Of a stretch of DNA of 64,000 nucleotides, positions 40,874 to 50,926 are shown one piece after another. Position numbers and translations under genes: made by a program. The notes under the pieces are model-generated. The model was not told where the DNA came from. It saw only the letters and a program-made list of their open reading frames with translations, and ran no database searches. The stretch is from Prochlorococcus sp. AG-347-K16 (GTDB lineage Bacteria; Cyanobacteriota; Cyanobacteriia; PCC-6307; Cyanobiaceae), in assembly GCA_003281405.1 (NCBI GenBank), contig QCCD01000001.1, forward strand, positions 1 to 64,000, read 5' to 3'. The first letter of the stretch is position 1. Every line of letters begins with the position of its first letter.

Positions 40874-41965
40874 GTGCCTACAACAAAGAAAAGAAGAGTT
40901 TTTCCTTTTACAGCAGTAATTGGTCAAGAAGAAATGAAATTGGCTCTCTTGTTAAATGTTATTGATCCAAGAATAGGAGGAGTGATGATAATGGGTGATA
41001 GAGGGACTGGAAAGTCTACTACAATAAGAGCCTTAGCTGATTTATTGCCTGCAATCGATGTTGTTAAAGACGATCCATATAATAGTTCACTAGTCGATCC
41101 TGATTTGCAAAGTAAAGAAGTTTTGGAAAAAATTACTCAAGGAGAAAATTTAGAGAGTATTCAAAAACAAGTGCCTATGGTTGACTTGCCTTTAGGGGCT
41201 ACTGAAGACAGGCTTTGTGGAACCATTGATATAGAGAAGGCTTTGAGCGAAGGTGTTAAGGCATTCGAACCAGGTCTATTAGCAAAAGCTAATAGGGGTC
41301 TACTATATGTTGATGAAGTGAATTTACTTGATGATCATTTGGTTGATGTACTTTTAGATTCGGCCGCGTCCGGATGGAATACAGTTGAAAGGGAGGGGGT
41401 ATCAGTTCGACATCCTGCGAGGTTTGTACTTATTGGTTCAGGAAATCCAGAAGAAGGTGAATTAAGGCCTCAACTATTGGATAGGTTTGGAATGAGTGTT
41501 GAAGTTAAGACAGTTAGAGATGCTGAACTAAGAGTGCAAGTAGTTGATCAAAGAACTTCTTTTGATGATAATCCTGATAAGTTTTCATTGAGTGTAGAGA
41601 AACAACAGGATGAACTTCAACAAAAAGTTATTAAAGCACAAGAAATATTAAATTCTGTTCAAATGGACGATGACTTAAGATTGAATATTTCTGCAATATG
41701 CGGAGAACTAGATGTGGATGGTTTACGTGGAGATATTGTTACAAATCGATCAGCAAGGGCAATTGCAGCATTTGAGGGCAGAACTGAAGTTCAAGAAGAT
41801 GACATAGCAAGGGTTATCTCTTGTTCTTTAAGACATAGACTTAGAAAAGATCCCTTAGAACAAGTTGATTCAGGTGAAAGAGTTATTCAAGCTTTTTGTA
41901 AAGTATTTGATTTAGATGAAAAAGAAAATCTTTCAAAATTTCAATTATCTGCTGAAGCTAAATAA
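40874..41965 (+). CDS. chlI: Magnesium chelatase subunit I
   Basis: AAA+ subunit of the ChlHID complex that inserts Mg into protoporphyrin IX, the first committed step to chlorophyll. The 363-residue protein has Walker [15 protein letters not shown], the insertion motif [13 protein letters not shown], Walker [18 protein letters not shown] and sensor/arginine elements [22 protein letters not shown]. The start is GTG at 40874. ruvC follows after 2 bases, so chlorophyll synthesis and Holliday-junction resolution genes are probably co-transcribed. Confidence 0.97.
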   Translation: MPTTKKRRVFPFTAVIGQEEMKLALLLNVIDPRIGGVMIMGDRGTGKSTTIRALADLLPAIDVVKDDPYNSSLVDPDLQSKEVLEKITQGENLESIQKQVPMVDLPLGATEDRLCGTIDIEKALSEGVKAFEPGLLAKANRGLLYVDEVNLLDDHLVDVLLDSAASGWNTVEREGVSVRHPARFVLIGSGNPEEGELRPQLLDRFGMSVEVKTVRDAELRVQVVDQRTSFDDNPDKFSLSVEKQQDELQQKVIKAQEILNSVQMDDDLRLNISAICGELDVDGLRGDIVTNRSARAIAAFEGRTEVQEDDIARVISCSLRHRLRKDPLEQVDSGERVIQAFCKVFDLDEKENLSKFQLSAEAK

Positions 41966-41967
41966 AA

Positions 41968-42441
41968 GTGAGAATAATTGGGATTGACCCTGGATTAGCT
42001 AGAGTTGGTTATGGAATAATTGAGATAGAAAATGAAAGAAAGAAATTATTAGATTGCGGCATTATTGAGACAGGTAAAGATAAAAAAGAAGAAGATAGAC
42101 TTTACGAGATATTCCAAGATCTTAATGAGTTAATAAATCATTGGAACCCAACTGCAGCGGCAGTAGAAAAATTTTTCTTTTACAGGTCAAGCACTACCAT
42201 AAGTGTGGTGCAGGCAAGAGGCGTGATTATGATGGTATTGGCCTCTAAAAAAATTCATGTTAGTGAGTATTCACCCGCTCAGATAAAATTAACAATTGCT
42301 GGGTCTGGAAAGGCATCTAAGAAAGATATACTTGATTCTGTTATGTATAATTTAGATCTTAACAAGCCTCCAAAACCTGATGATTCAGCAGATGCATTGG
42401 CTATAGCACTTACAAAACTAAATGAGGATGGCTTTAACTGA
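41968..42441 (+). CDS. ruvC: Holliday junction resolvase
   Basis: Endonuclease that cuts Holliday junctions with RuvAB. The 157-residue protein has the four acidic residues of the RNase H-like fold in [21 protein letters not shown] and [10 protein letters not shown], plus the basic Q-ARGV loop [10 protein letters not shown]. Start GTG at 41968, 2 bases after chlI; followed 9 bases later by the 5-FCL gene. Confidence 0.96.
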   Translation: MRIIGIDPGLARVGYGIIEIENERKKLLDCGIIETGKDKKEEDRLYEIFQDLNELINHWNPTAAAVEKFFFYRSSTTISVVQARGVIMMVLASKKIHVSEYSPAQIKLTIAGSGKASKKDILDSVMYNLDLNKPPKPDDSADALAIALTKLNEDGFN

Positions 42442-42450
42442 AAATTTAAT

Positions 42451-43008
42451 ATGACTATCTTTGAAAATAAGAAATTGGAGAGGGATACGTTTAGAAAACT
42501 AAGAGATGGGATTTCTCTTAATCAAAGAGAAAATGTAGAAAAGAATGTAAGATTATATATTGATTCATTTGTTACGGGATATAAAAAAATTGGTTATATA
42601 TGTATATATTGGCCTCTAAAAAATGAGGTTGATATAAGAAGTCTTAGGAAAAAATTTACTTTGGCTTTGCCAAGGTGTAAAGATAAAAAAGAGATGTTAT
42701 TTTATCCATGGGACGAAAAACCTCTCACCAAAGATTCTGAGGGGATACTAAGTCCAAGTAACTCTTACCCATTAAGTCATTTGCAGATAAGCATGATATT
42801 TGTACCATGTCTTTCCGTTGATAAAAATTTAACAAGATTAGGTTATGGAGGAGGTTATTTTGATAAATTAAGGAGAGATAATGATTGGAGAAATGTTCCA
42901 TGCATTGGAGTATTAACTTCTAATTGTGTAAGTACAACTCCATTAACTAAAGCTGAGTGGGATATCCCTTTATCGGGCTTTATTACAGAAAAAGAAATAT
43001 CTGTATAA
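42451..43008 (+). CDS. 5-Formyltetrahydrofolate cyclo-ligase
   Basis: Recycles 5-formyl-THF to methenyl-THF with ATP. The 185-residue protein has the ATP/substrate motif RLGYGGGYFDKLRR and the VPCLSVDK segment, as in the YgfA/MTHFS family. It is linked to ruvC and precedes sufE by 39 bases. FolD in this window acts in the same folate pool. Confidence 0.9.
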   Translation: MTIFENKKLERDTFRKLRDGISLNQRENVEKNVRLYIDSFVTGYKKIGYICIYWPLKNEVDIRSLRKKFTLALPRCKDKKEMLFYPWDEKPLTKDSEGILSPSNSYPLSHLQISMIFVPCLSVDKNLTRLGYGGGYFDKLRRDNDWRNVPCIGVLTSNCVSTTPLTKAEWDIPLSGFITEKEISV

Positions 43009-43047
43009 TAGAAAACTCATAAAGTGATTAATTTATAGTTTTAAAAA

Positions 43048-43467
43048 ATGGAAAATCAGGAAAAATACAATAATTTATCAAAATTAGTAGAAAAGTTGAA
43101 GAAATCAGATGATCCAAAAAGAAAATATGAATACATTTTATGGTTAGGCAAAAAATTGAAAGAACCTGATAGTGAAATTCTTGTTGAGGAAAATAAAGTT
43201 AAAGGATGCGTTTCAGAAGTTTTTGTTAAGGCAACCATTAAGGCCGGTAAATTATTTTGGGAAGGATATTCTGATGCTCTCATAACAAAGGGTTTGTTGG
43301 CCTTTCTAATTAGTGGATTAAATGAGTTAACACCAAATGAAGTTGTTGAAATAGATAAGAAATTTTTAGAAGATACTGGTTTGAAAGCAAGCTTAACCCC
43401 TTCACGATCAAATGGTTTTTTAAACATTCTATTGAAAATGCAGTCTCAAGCAAATGAATTTTTGTAG
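43048..43467 (+). CDS. sufE: SufE, sulfur acceptor/activator of SufS desulfurase
   Basis: Activates the SufS cysteine desulfurase and carries persulfide for Fe-S cluster assembly. The 139-residue protein has the active cysteine C54 in VKGCVSEVF and the helical SufE fold (LAFLISGLNELTPNEVV, GLKASLTPSRSNGFLNIL). The hom ORF in the track starts 14 bases before its stop, but that start is probably wrong (see hom). Confidence 0.93.
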   Translation: MENQEKYNNLSKLVEKLKKSDDPKRKYEYILWLGKKLKEPDSEILVEENKVKGCVSEVFVKATIKAGKLFWEGYSDALITKGLLAFLISGLNELTPNEVVEIDKKFLEDTGLKASLTPSRSNGFLNILLKMQSQANEFL

Positions 43468-43510
43468 ACCTAATAATATAAAATTAAACTCAAAGTTAAA
43501 AGAAATAAAA

Positions 43511-44812
43511 ATGAGTAAATGCAAAATTGGGATTGTAGGTTTTGGAACTGTAGGGTCAGGGATTTATAAAATATTAAGTTCGGAAGTTGATTCACATCCA
43601 ATTCTAAAAGAAATAAAAATTGCAAAAATAGCAGTTAAAGATCTTAATAAAAAAAGGGATATTGAAATAGATAATAATTTATTAACTGATGATCCATTTA
43701 AATTAATTAATGACCCCTCTATAGATGTAATTGTTGAAGTAATGGGTGGTGTTGATTTAGCGAAAGATATTATTCTGCAATCATTAAAATTAGGTAAATC
43801 TGTTGTTACAGCAAATAAAGCAGTCATTGCAAGATATGGAGAAGAAATATATAAAACTGCATCTAAAGAAGGAGTTTATATATTGTCAGAGGCTGCAGTT
43901 TGCGGCGGGATTCCTATAATTGAACCCTTAAAAAGATCATTAAAAAGTAACAGCATAAAAAAAATGGTTGGGATAATAAATGGAACAACAAATTTTATTC
44001 TTTCAAAGATGACAAATGAAAAAGCTGATTACAAGGAGAGCTTAAAATTGGCCCAAAGCCTTGGGTATGCAGAATCTGATCCAACTGCCGATGTTGAAGG
44101 CCATGATGCGGCTGATAAGATTTCAATTCTTAGTGAACTTGCATTTGGAGGGAAAATCAAAAGAGAGGAGATTCATGCTGAGGGCATTAGTAAAATTAAT
44201 CTAAAGGATATTGAATATGCCAATAAATTAGGGTTTGAAATAAAACTTTTAGCGCTTTCCGAAAGAGGACAAATTAATAGTAATGAATCACTTGCCTTGA
44301 ATATTTGGGTAGGACCCTCTTTGATTCCAAAATCTCATCCATTGGCAACAGTAAAGGGAGTTAACAATGCATTATTAATAGAGGCTGATCCTCTTGGAGA
44401 GATAATGTTGTATGGTCCAGGTGCTGGGAGTGGCCCAACTGCTGCATCTGTAGTTTCAGATATATTAAATCTGCATGCCGCCTCAGTAAAAAATAATAAT
44501 TCAATCGATCCATTATTATCTTTCGATTTCTGGAGAAACTGTCATATCATTAGATCTTCACAAATAAATAAAAAAAATTACCTTAGAATTATTTGTCTTG
44601 ATAGTCCTGGTGTAATAGGAAAGATTGGAGATATTTTTGGAAAAAATAATGTATCAATCGAATCGATTGTCCAATTAGATGCAAGTGAGGACAAAGCTGA
44701 AATTGTTGTTATTACTCATGAAGTGAATAATGGAGATTTTGAGAAATCGAAAGATGAAATAAATTCGCTAAATGAATTAATAATTATTGCAAGTCAATTA
44801 AGTTGTATTTAA
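43511..44812 (+). CDS. hom: Homoserine dehydrogenase
   Basis: Reduces aspartate semialdehyde to homoserine for Thr, Met and Ile. The chosen ATG at 43511 gives 433 residues starting MSKCKIGIVGFGTVGSG, i.e. the Rossmann strand begins at residue 4; the ORF-track start at 43454 adds 19 low-value residues and overlaps sufE. Features: VTANKAVIA, EAAVCGGIPII, INGTTNFILSKM, DPTADVEGHDAADK, and a C-terminal ACT domain (PGVIGKIGDIFGKNNVSIESI) for feedback control by threonine. Confidence 0.95.
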   Translation: MSKCKIGIVGFGTVGSGIYKILSSEVDSHPILKEIKIAKIAVKDLNKKRDIEIDNNLLTDDPFKLINDPSIDVIVEVMGGVDLAKDIILQSLKLGKSVVTANKAVIARYGEEIYKTASKEGVYILSEAAVCGGIPIIEPLKRSLKSNSIKKMVGIINGTTNFILSKMTNEKADYKESLKLAQSLGYAESDPTADVEGHDAADKISILSELAFGGKIKREEIHAEGISKINLKDIEYANKLGFEIKLLALSERGQINSNESLALNIWVGPSLIPKSHPLATVKGVNNALLIEADPLGEIMLYGPGAGSGPTAASVVSDILNLHAASVKNNNSIDPLLSFDFWRNCHIIRSSQINKKNYLRIICLDSPGVIGKIGDIFGKNNVSIESIVQLDASEDKAEIVVITHEVNNGDFEKSKDEINSLNELIIIASQLSCI

Positions 44813-44861
44813 AAAAATAGTTTGCAAATTTCTTTATAGCTTGTTAAACCGAAGAAAGTAA

Positions 44862-45134
44862 GTGTTTGGTTTTAGCTCCTTAATGATTCATTCAAAACTA
44901 TTAGAAAATAAAAATGAAAAAAATAATTTAATTTGTTCTGAAAACCTTTATAAAGGTGCCTGTGTAAAAATTAAAAATAGCAATAAGACTTTTCAAGTAA
45001 TTGGTATAAACATATCTAAAGAAATTTGTTGGGTGAGAGAGTGGCCTTTTGCCTATAATTCTAAAAAAACATTCGCTTTAGAAATAAGTCAAATAACCTT
45101 ACAAATTTTTTGCTCAAATAATTTTTCAGAATAA
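44862..45134 (+). CDS. Small protein, unknown
   Basis: 90-residue protein; I recognise no named family. It is soluble, with a beta-rich core (KGACVKIKNSNKTFQVIGINISKEICWVREWPF) reminiscent of a small SH3-like barrel, and a KGA..V motif. The ORF track start is a GTG (44862) preceded by GAAGAAAG; an internal ATG at 44883 is the alternative. Between hom and the peptide ABC binding protein, 17 bases before it. Confidence 0.55.
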   Translation: MFGFSSLMIHSKLLENKNEKNNLICSENLYKGACVKIKNSNKTFQVIGINISKEICWVREWPFAYNSKKTFALEISQITLQIFCSNNFSE

Positions 45135-45151
45135 TTAAGTACTTAAGAAAT

Positions 45152-46723
45152 ATGAAAAAAAATGTTGTTTTATCAATATTTATTATTTTTATTTCTTTTT
45201 TCCAAACTTCTTGCGGCTCAAAAAGAATATCTAAAAAAATCATAGTAGCAAGTTCTGGAAAAATTGAATCTTTAGATCCAGCTAGAGCCAATACTCTTAA
45301 AGCAATTCAATTAATCAGTTCTCTTGGAGACACATTATATGAATTAAATTCTAACGGAGAATTAATACCTGAATTAGCCTCTGGGATGCCAATTATTTCA
45401 AAGGATAAACTTCAAATAATTATAAATTTAAGAAAAAATGTTTTATTTCACGATGGCACTGCATTTAATTCAAATGCAATAAAGTTTTCTTTTGATAGAT
45501 TCAAAAGAATTGGAACGATGAATTATATTTTAGGAAATAAGATTAAATCAATAGAAACGCCAAGTGAATATTCTGTCATAATAAATTTGAATAAACCATC
45601 AAGTTCTTTGAATGGTTTACTTACATCAGTAAATTTAACTCCAATATCTCCAATATTTTACAAAGAATTTTCTGATAAGTTTCTAAATGAAAAATTCGTT
45701 GGCACTGGCAAATATGTGCTGAATAGTTTTTCTAATGAAGTCCAATCAATTGATCCACATTTGAATTATTGGGGTGAAAAGCCCTTAAATAACGGTATTA
45801 ATTTTGTGGGATACTCAAATTCATCCTCTCTTTTTGGGGCTTTAAAAAGTAAACAAATTGACGTGCTTTTATCAAATTCAATTGATGATAGTCAGAGAAA
45901 AAGTTTAAATAATTTAAGCAAAAATAAACAGTTTAATGAAGGTAATAGCCCTTTCACTGAATTAAGTTTTATAAGCCTTAAAACTAGTTCTTATCCATTA
46001 AATAATCTTAATTTAAGACTCGCTTTGGCAAAAAGTCTTAATAGAAAATTAATTAGTGAGAAAGTAAGTTATGGATTAAGGAAGCCATCTAGATCAATTA
46101 TTCCTCCGATATTAAAAAAAGATAATCAAAAACTTTGGCCTAAATATGATTATTTAGAAGCGAGAAGGTTATTGCAAAAAGAAAATTACTGCAATGGAAA
46201 TATTCTTAAAATACCCCTTACTTATAGATCGAATGTACCAGCTGACAAGCTTATTGCTCTGACATGGCAAGAAGAAATTAAAAGTTCATTAAAAGATTGT
46301 ATTGATATTGAACTAAATGGGGTTGAATCTACAACAGTTTATAAGAATCTAAGTTTAGGAATTTATACGGCAGTTATTCTCGATTGGACTGGGGCTTATT
46401 CAGATCCAGAGGCTTATCTCACCCCTCTTTTAAGTTGTAATGAAATAGTTGATGGCATATGTAAAAAAGGAGAGTCAGTTTATAGCGGCAGTTTTTGGGC
46501 ATCTAATAAAGTTGAAAGTTTATTTCTTGAAAGTGAAAAAATAAGTGGAATTAAAAGATTAGAAAAACTTGTTGAAATTGAAAAAATAGCAGCAAATTCA
46601 ATCCCTTATATTCCTATTTGGATATCCTCTCAAAAAGCATGGTCTCAAAATAATATATCAAAACCTATTTTTAATGGTGCAGGAATAATTTCATTGAGTG
46701 ATCTAGAGTTAATTGATGAGTAG
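45152..46723 (+). CDS. ABC transporter substrate-binding lipoprotein (peptide/nickel family 5)
   Basis: 523-residue solute-binding protein of the SBP_bac_5 (DppA/OppA) family. The N-terminus is a lipoprotein signal (LSIFIIFISFFQTSCGSK, lipobox ending in Cys). Family markers: IESLDPARANTLKAIQLISSLGDTLYE, LRKNVLFHDGTAFNSNAIKFSFDR, FVGTGKYVLNSF. Ligand could be oligopeptide, nickel or other; not deducible. The stop overlaps the permease start by 11 bases, so the two are co-expressed. Confidence 0.9.
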   Translation: MKKNVVLSIFIIFISFFQTSCGSKRISKKIIVASSGKIESLDPARANTLKAIQLISSLGDTLYELNSNGELIPELASGMPIISKDKLQIIINLRKNVLFHDGTAFNSNAIKFSFDRFKRIGTMNYILGNKIKSIETPSEYSVIINLNKPSSSLNGLLTSVNLTPISPIFYKEFSDKFLNEKFVGTGKYVLNSFSNEVQSIDPHLNYWGEKPLNNGINFVGYSNSSSLFGALKSKQIDVLLSNSIDDSQRKSLNNLSKNKQFNEGNSPFTELSFISLKTSSYPLNNLNLRLALAKSLNRKLISEKVSYGLRKPSRSIIPPILKKDNQKLWPKYDYLEARRLLQKENYCNGNILKIPLTYRSNVPADKLIALTWQEEIKSSLKDCIDIELNGVESTTVYKNLSLGIYTAVILDWTGAYSDPEAYLTPLLSCNEIVDGICKKGESVYSGSFWASNKVESLFLESEKISGIKRLEKLVEIEKIAANSIPYIPIWISSQKAWSQNNISKPIFNGAGIISLSDLELIDE

Positions 46724-47738
46724 AAATTTAAATAAATTACTAAATTATTCCTTATTAAAAATTTCATTAATACCGATAATGCTATGGATCATTTCTTCAT
46801 TAGTATTTATTTTATTGAGAGTTGCCCCCGGCGATCCCGTCGATGCCATACTTGGATCTGGTGCAGATGAGGTTTCAAGGGAATTTCTAAGAAATAAATT
46901 GGGGCTAAATGAACCTTTAATAAGTCAATATTTTTCATATATTAAAAATATATTGCACTTAGATTTTGGCCAATCTCTTAGTACCCAGGAGCCAGTCCTC
47001 AATATTATTATTAAGTCATTGCCTGCAAGTCTTGAGCTTGGATTCTTTTCAATATTAAGTGCCACACTAATAGGATTCCCATTGGGATTACTTGGCTTAA
47101 GAAATAAAGGTAAAAAGACTGATTATATTGCGAGAATACTAGGAATTGCTACATATGCGATCCCTCCTTTTTGGGGTGCAATGTTAGCGCAATTATTATT
47201 TTCTGTATTCTTTAATATTTCCCCAATTGGAGGTAGATTTCCAATATTTCAGCAACAACCACAAATTACAGGTTTTCTGGTTTTAGATAGTATTCTTTCA
47301 AATAATATTATTGCCTTGAAAGATAGTCTTTATCATCTCGCACTTCCTTCGATTACCCTTGGCTTTTTATTAAGTGGTATATTCAGCCGCTCATTAAGAG
47401 TAAATTTGGATAAGACATTAAAAAGTGATTATGTAAATGCTGCTATATGCAGAGGAATATCAAGGAAAAAAATATTTTTAAATCATGCATTGCCTAATGC
47501 TCTATTGCCAATTGTCACTATTTCTGGCTTGACTATGGCCTCATTAGCAGGAGGTGCTTTATTATTCGAGGTAACTTTTTCATGGCCAGGTATTGCTTTA
47601 AGATTACATGAAGCTATTTCTCAAAGAGACTATACCTTGGTTCAAGGAATTGTAATTTTTACCTCTATGCTCATAGTCTCTTTAAATCTCTTCGTGGATA
47701 TTTTAATCGCATATTTAGATCCACGAATAGAGTACTAA
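46713..47738 (+). CDS. ABC transporter permease, DppB/OppB type
   Basis: 341-residue permease with six predicted transmembrane helices, the DppB-type N-terminal RVAPGDPVDAILG motif, and the EAA loop AICRGISRKKIFLNHALPNALLPI that contacts the ATPase. It overlaps the lipoprotein gene by 11 bases. No DppC-like second permease and no ATPase genes follow; the next gene is on the other strand. Either one permease forms a homodimer or the other subunits are elsewhere. Confidence 0.93.
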   Translation: MMSRNLNKLLNYSLLKISLIPIMLWIISSLVFILLRVAPGDPVDAILGSGADEVSREFLRNKLGLNEPLISQYFSYIKNILHLDFGQSLSTQEPVLNIIIKSLPASLELGFFSILSATLIGFPLGLLGLRNKGKKTDYIARILGIATYAIPPFWGAMLAQLLFSVFFNISPIGGRFPIFQQQPQITGFLVLDSILSNNIIALKDSLYHLALPSITLGFLLSGIFSRSLRVNLDKTLKSDYVNAAICRGISRKKIFLNHALPNALLPIVTISGLTMASLAGGALLFEVTFSWPGIALRLHEAISQRDYTLVQGIVIFTSMLIVSLNLFVDILIAYLDPRIEY

Positions 47739-49285
47739 TTTTTGGAAATTTCTTTTATTGTTTCAAGATTTAAAAGATGGAAATCAAGTCCAAAATCTCT
47801 TTGGTTTTTAATCACATTAGGGATCTTTTGGTCTTTAATATTTTTTAAAAATTCAACTATAAATTTAGTAGATAAGTCTTGTACTAATATTGGCTCTGAA
47901 CCAATAAAAGTTTCATTTATTTTGAATACGTCATTATTTTCTTCATAGCTTTTATTAATTCTTATTGGAGAGAAATGACTTGCCCCTTCAATAATTAGAA
48001 ATCTATTTGATGGATTATTTAAAGCAGAAAAAACTCTAAATTGTTCATTCATTAATGGTGTAATAAGGTCATAAGTACCACCTATTAGAAGAGTTGGTGT
48101 TTTAATGCCTGTACTATTTTCTTTTGGCCATACTAAACTGCCAAATGAATTAAAACCTATAATCGCACTGGCCTTATTAGAGTTATTTTTCTTAGGGAAT
48201 GGTATTTCGCTCAACTGACATTGAAGTAATTTAGATAAATTTGTTACAGCAAAGTCTTTTAATGCCGAATCACATTTTTCCTCAAGTTTATCAATAGGTT
48301 TATTGCCTTCATATAAAAGTGCTATAAAAGCACCAAGTGAATGCCCCATTAAAATATAAGAATCATTAGGTAAACCAAATTCTCCATTTTCATGAGCTTT
48401 TAATACAGCATCTAAATCTTTAATTCTATATAAGAAAAAGTCTGCACTTCCTGGGATTGTGTCCTTTCCTTCGAGTACTTCTATAAATGTATCCAAATTA
48501 CTTCCTCTATGATCTATGAATAATATTGGCCAACCTCTTTTAGCCAATTCGTTGCCTATCCATTTGAAATTATTAATTTCGCCTCCAAGTCCTGGCATAA
48601 AAATTATCAGTTCTTTATCTTCATTAGTTTTATTACTTTTCCATATTTCAATTTCAAAAGGTTTCACTCGGTGAGGAGTATAAATTTTTTTATCAATTTT
48701 TATTAGATCTTTAGTTGATTTTTTTTCAATATTTTTGTAGGCATTTTGGTTAGTCTTTTCAAGTTTATTTAATTTCGATAAAAGATCTTGTTGCATTGAT
48801 AATTCATTTTTCCAAGATGAAATTATTAAAATTAAATTATCAATATCAAGTGAAATTTCTTCTGATGGTAATGCCTTTATGATTTCTAAAGTTGAAACTT
48901 CTTTTTTTTGATCTAATAAATTTTCTATGGTGTTATAAATTTCTGTTCCATTATTGTCATTTGGAACTTTAATGCTTTTACTTAATTCTGTAAGAACTTT
49001 ACGCCCTATCCAACTTCTTAATATTTCTCTATTTAATCCCTCTTCCTTGAAAACTGGAAATTCTAAAAATTTTGATAATTCAAAAACTCTTATAAATCCA
49101 TTTTTTTTAAACCAATCTATTAATTCTGTTGAATCATCTTTGTATTTTTCTAATTTTGATAATTGTTCTATAGTAAGAGGGATTTCCATCTCTTCAAACT
49201 TAATATTTATCTTTTCAGCAGCCTTTAAACCATTATTAAAAAATAAACCACAAAAACTAAAAAAAATTATAAAAATGTATTTCAC
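47735..49285 (-). CDS. Secreted alpha/beta hydrolase with N-terminal DUF1400
   Basis: 516-residue protein with signal peptide (KYIFIIFFSFCGLFFNNGLKA), then a DUF1400-type helical domain (about 25-190; EIPLTIEQLSKLEKY), then an alpha/beta hydrolase domain with LIIFMPGLGG, nucleophile GHSLGAFIA and a late GASHFSPI histidine. Resembles cyanobacterial periplasmic lipase/PAF-acetylhydrolase-like proteins; substrate unknown. Ends in a 4-base convergent overlap with the permease; divergent from the MFS gene by 2 bases. Confidence 0.85.
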   Translation of the reverse strand: MKYIFIIFFSFCGLFFNNGLKAAEKINIKFEEMEIPLTIEQLSKLEKYKDDSTELIDWFKKNGFIRVFELSKFLEFPVFKEEGLNREILRSWIGRKVLTELSKSIKVPNDNNGTEIYNTIENLLDQKKEVSTLEIIKALPSEEISLDIDNLILIISSWKNELSMQQDLLSKLNKLEKTNQNAYKNIEKKSTKDLIKIDKKIYTPHRVKPFEIEIWKSNKTNEDKELIIFMPGLGGEINNFKWIGNELAKRGWPILFIDHRGSNLDTFIEVLEGKDTIPGSADFFLYRIKDLDAVLKAHENGEFGLPNDSYILMGHSLGAFIALLYEGNKPIDKLEEKCDSALKDFAVTNLSKLLQCQLSEIPFPKKNNSNKASAIIGFNSFGSLVWPKENSTGIKTPTLLIGGTYDLITPLMNEQFRVFSALNNPSNRFLIIEGASHFSPIRINKSYEENNDVFKINETFIGSEPILVQDLSTKFIVEFLKNIKDQKIPNVIKNQRDFGLDFHLLNLETIKEISKN

Positions 49286-49287
49286 TA

Positions 49288-50517
49288 GTGATTAGTCCAA
49301 ATAGTTTACAAATTTGCAAAAATTGGTGGATTCAATTTCCTTATCATTTGAGGTTAATAACCAAGATAAGATTTTTCGCTGCATTTGGAGCAGGAGGTGT
49401 TATTTATTTAACATCACTTATTTTTAATAACCTAGGATTATCGGCGACAGATATTGGCCTGGGATTTACCATTTCATCAATAATTGGAACGCTAACAAGA
49501 CTCTTTACAGGTAATTATCTTAATAAAACGGGAAAAATACAATTTCTGATAATTACTTCTTCAATACTAAGTATTGCCGCTAGCTTTTGCCTCATTTTTT
49601 CAAGAGATACTTTTTTGTACATAATTGGACAATCACTTGTTGGGGCTGCTGCGGGAATATATTGGCCTTCTGCCGAGTTTGGGGTGCCCTATTTTTGTCA
49701 TCCTATTGAAACACGTAAAGCTTATGCCCTTGTTAGAAGTTCGGAAGCTTTAGGAATATTTCTAGGGGTATTCTTAGGGGGTTATATGACGAATTTTTTG
49801 TATTCCAAATCAATATTTATAAATGATATATTTTGCATGTTAGTTATCACGTATTTAATATCTAGAAATAGTTCTTCTATAAAAAGAAACTTAGAAAATT
49901 TTCAAAAAAAATTAGTAGATCCAACTAATCAGGGACTATCGAAATGGAATAAAAATTCAACAATAATAATTTTATCTATTTTATTGATAACTACCTCTTT
50001 AGCCTTGATACAAGTAACTTTGCCCCTGGATCTTGTTAAAGGTGGAGTATATCGTAATGCATTAAGCAAAGAAATTATTAGTCTTATAATTTCTATTCAG
50101 TTAATTTTATTGTTGTTTTTACAATGGCCTGTCGGTTCTTGGATATCTAAGAAAGAAAGATTATTTGGCTTGAAATTTAGTTTAATAAATTTCACTTTCG
50201 CTTCATTTTTATTATTTATTTCTAGTTATTTAAATATTGCAGCGTTTTATTTAATTTCTTTGGCATTGATTTTAGTAAGTTTAGGGACTGCTTCATTTCT
50301 TCCAACATCAACAGATGTCGTTTTCAGAATAGCTCCTTCAAATAAAAAAGGTTTTGCACTTGCTCTATTATCACAATGTTTTGCTATGGGTTATTTTTTT
50401 GGACCATTTATTTCTGGACGCATATTAGATCTATTTGGTTATGCTTCAATAATCTGGCTTTCAATTTCTTGTTGTTGCTTTTTTGCCTTTACAATTCTAT
50501 TAAAGAGATTATTTTAA
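49288..50517 (+). CDS. Major facilitator superfamily transporter
   Basis: 409-residue polytopic membrane protein with about 12 helices. The MFS A-motif-like loop after helix 2 reads GTLTRLFTGNYLNKTG, helix 5 has GPSLVGAAAG-like GQSLVGAAAGIYWPSAEFG, and the second half repeats the pattern. Substrate cannot be assigned. Start is GTG at 49288 overlapping the regulatory space of the divergent hydrolase (2 bases apart), so start precision is moderate. Confidence 0.82.
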   Translation: MISPNSLQICKNWWIQFPYHLRLITKIRFFAAFGAGGVIYLTSLIFNNLGLSATDIGLGFTISSIIGTLTRLFTGNYLNKTGKIQFLIITSSILSIAASFCLIFSRDTFLYIIGQSLVGAAAGIYWPSAEFGVPYFCHPIETRKAYALVRSSEALGIFLGVFLGGYMTNFLYSKSIFINDIFCMLVITYLISRNSSSIKRNLENFQKKLVDPTNQGLSKWNKNSTIIILSILLITTSLALIQVTLPLDLVKGGVYRNALSKEIISLIISIQLILLLFLQWPVGSWISKKERLFGLKFSLINFTFASFLLFISSYLNIAAFYLISLALILVSLGTASFLPTSTDVVFRIAPSNKKGFALALLSQCFAMGYFFGPFISGRILDLFGYASIIWLSISCCCFFAFTILLKRLF

Positions 50518-50885
50518 TTAATCTTTTCTAATTCAATAATTCTTCTCTCTCTTAGAAATAAGAAAAAAGGTGCAGAGAATGCGAAGGCTATAAGAAAAGT
50601 TCCAATGTATACAACCCACATATTCTTCATGTTTAGTTTTTTTGATTCATTTACTATCCATATAAAAATAGCGCTTGCACCTACTAATAAGTCTCTAGAA
50701 ATTGACTGAGCTGCAGGGTTTGAATTTGCTAAAGAAATGAAGTTATTTATATCAAAGCTGCTTCCATATTCCCTAGCAAATTCGAAATTTGCCATCATTG
50801 GCAGGACAGCACCCAAAATTGATAGAAAAAGGTAAAGATAAGATAGTATCTGTTTATTATCTTTTAAAATGTTAAATGAATTCAC
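50514..50885 (-). CDS. DUF2834 family membrane protein
   Basis: 123-residue membrane protein with three helices. The middle and end fit DUF2834: ANSNPAAQSISRDLLVGASAIFIWIV, then KNMWVVYIGTFLIAFAFSAPFFLFLRERR. Function unknown in the family. It overlaps the MFS gene end by 4 bases (convergent) and is divergent from the PfkB kinase gene by 41 bases. Confidence 0.8.
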   Translation of the reverse strand: MNSFNILKDNKQILSYLYLFLSILGAVLPMMANFEFAREYGSSFDINNFISLANSNPAAQSISRDLLVGASAIFIWIVNESKKLNMKNMWVVYIGTFLIAFAFSAPFFLFLRERRIIELEKIN

Positions 50886-50926
50886 TTGTCAAAAATATTT
50901 CTTTTAATAATAGTATTTAAAAGCTT

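Noticed and set aside
43454-43510. Upstream start for homoserine dehydrogenase
   Set aside because: It overlaps sufE and adds 19 residues before a Rossmann strand that should be near the N-terminus; ATG 43511 fits better.
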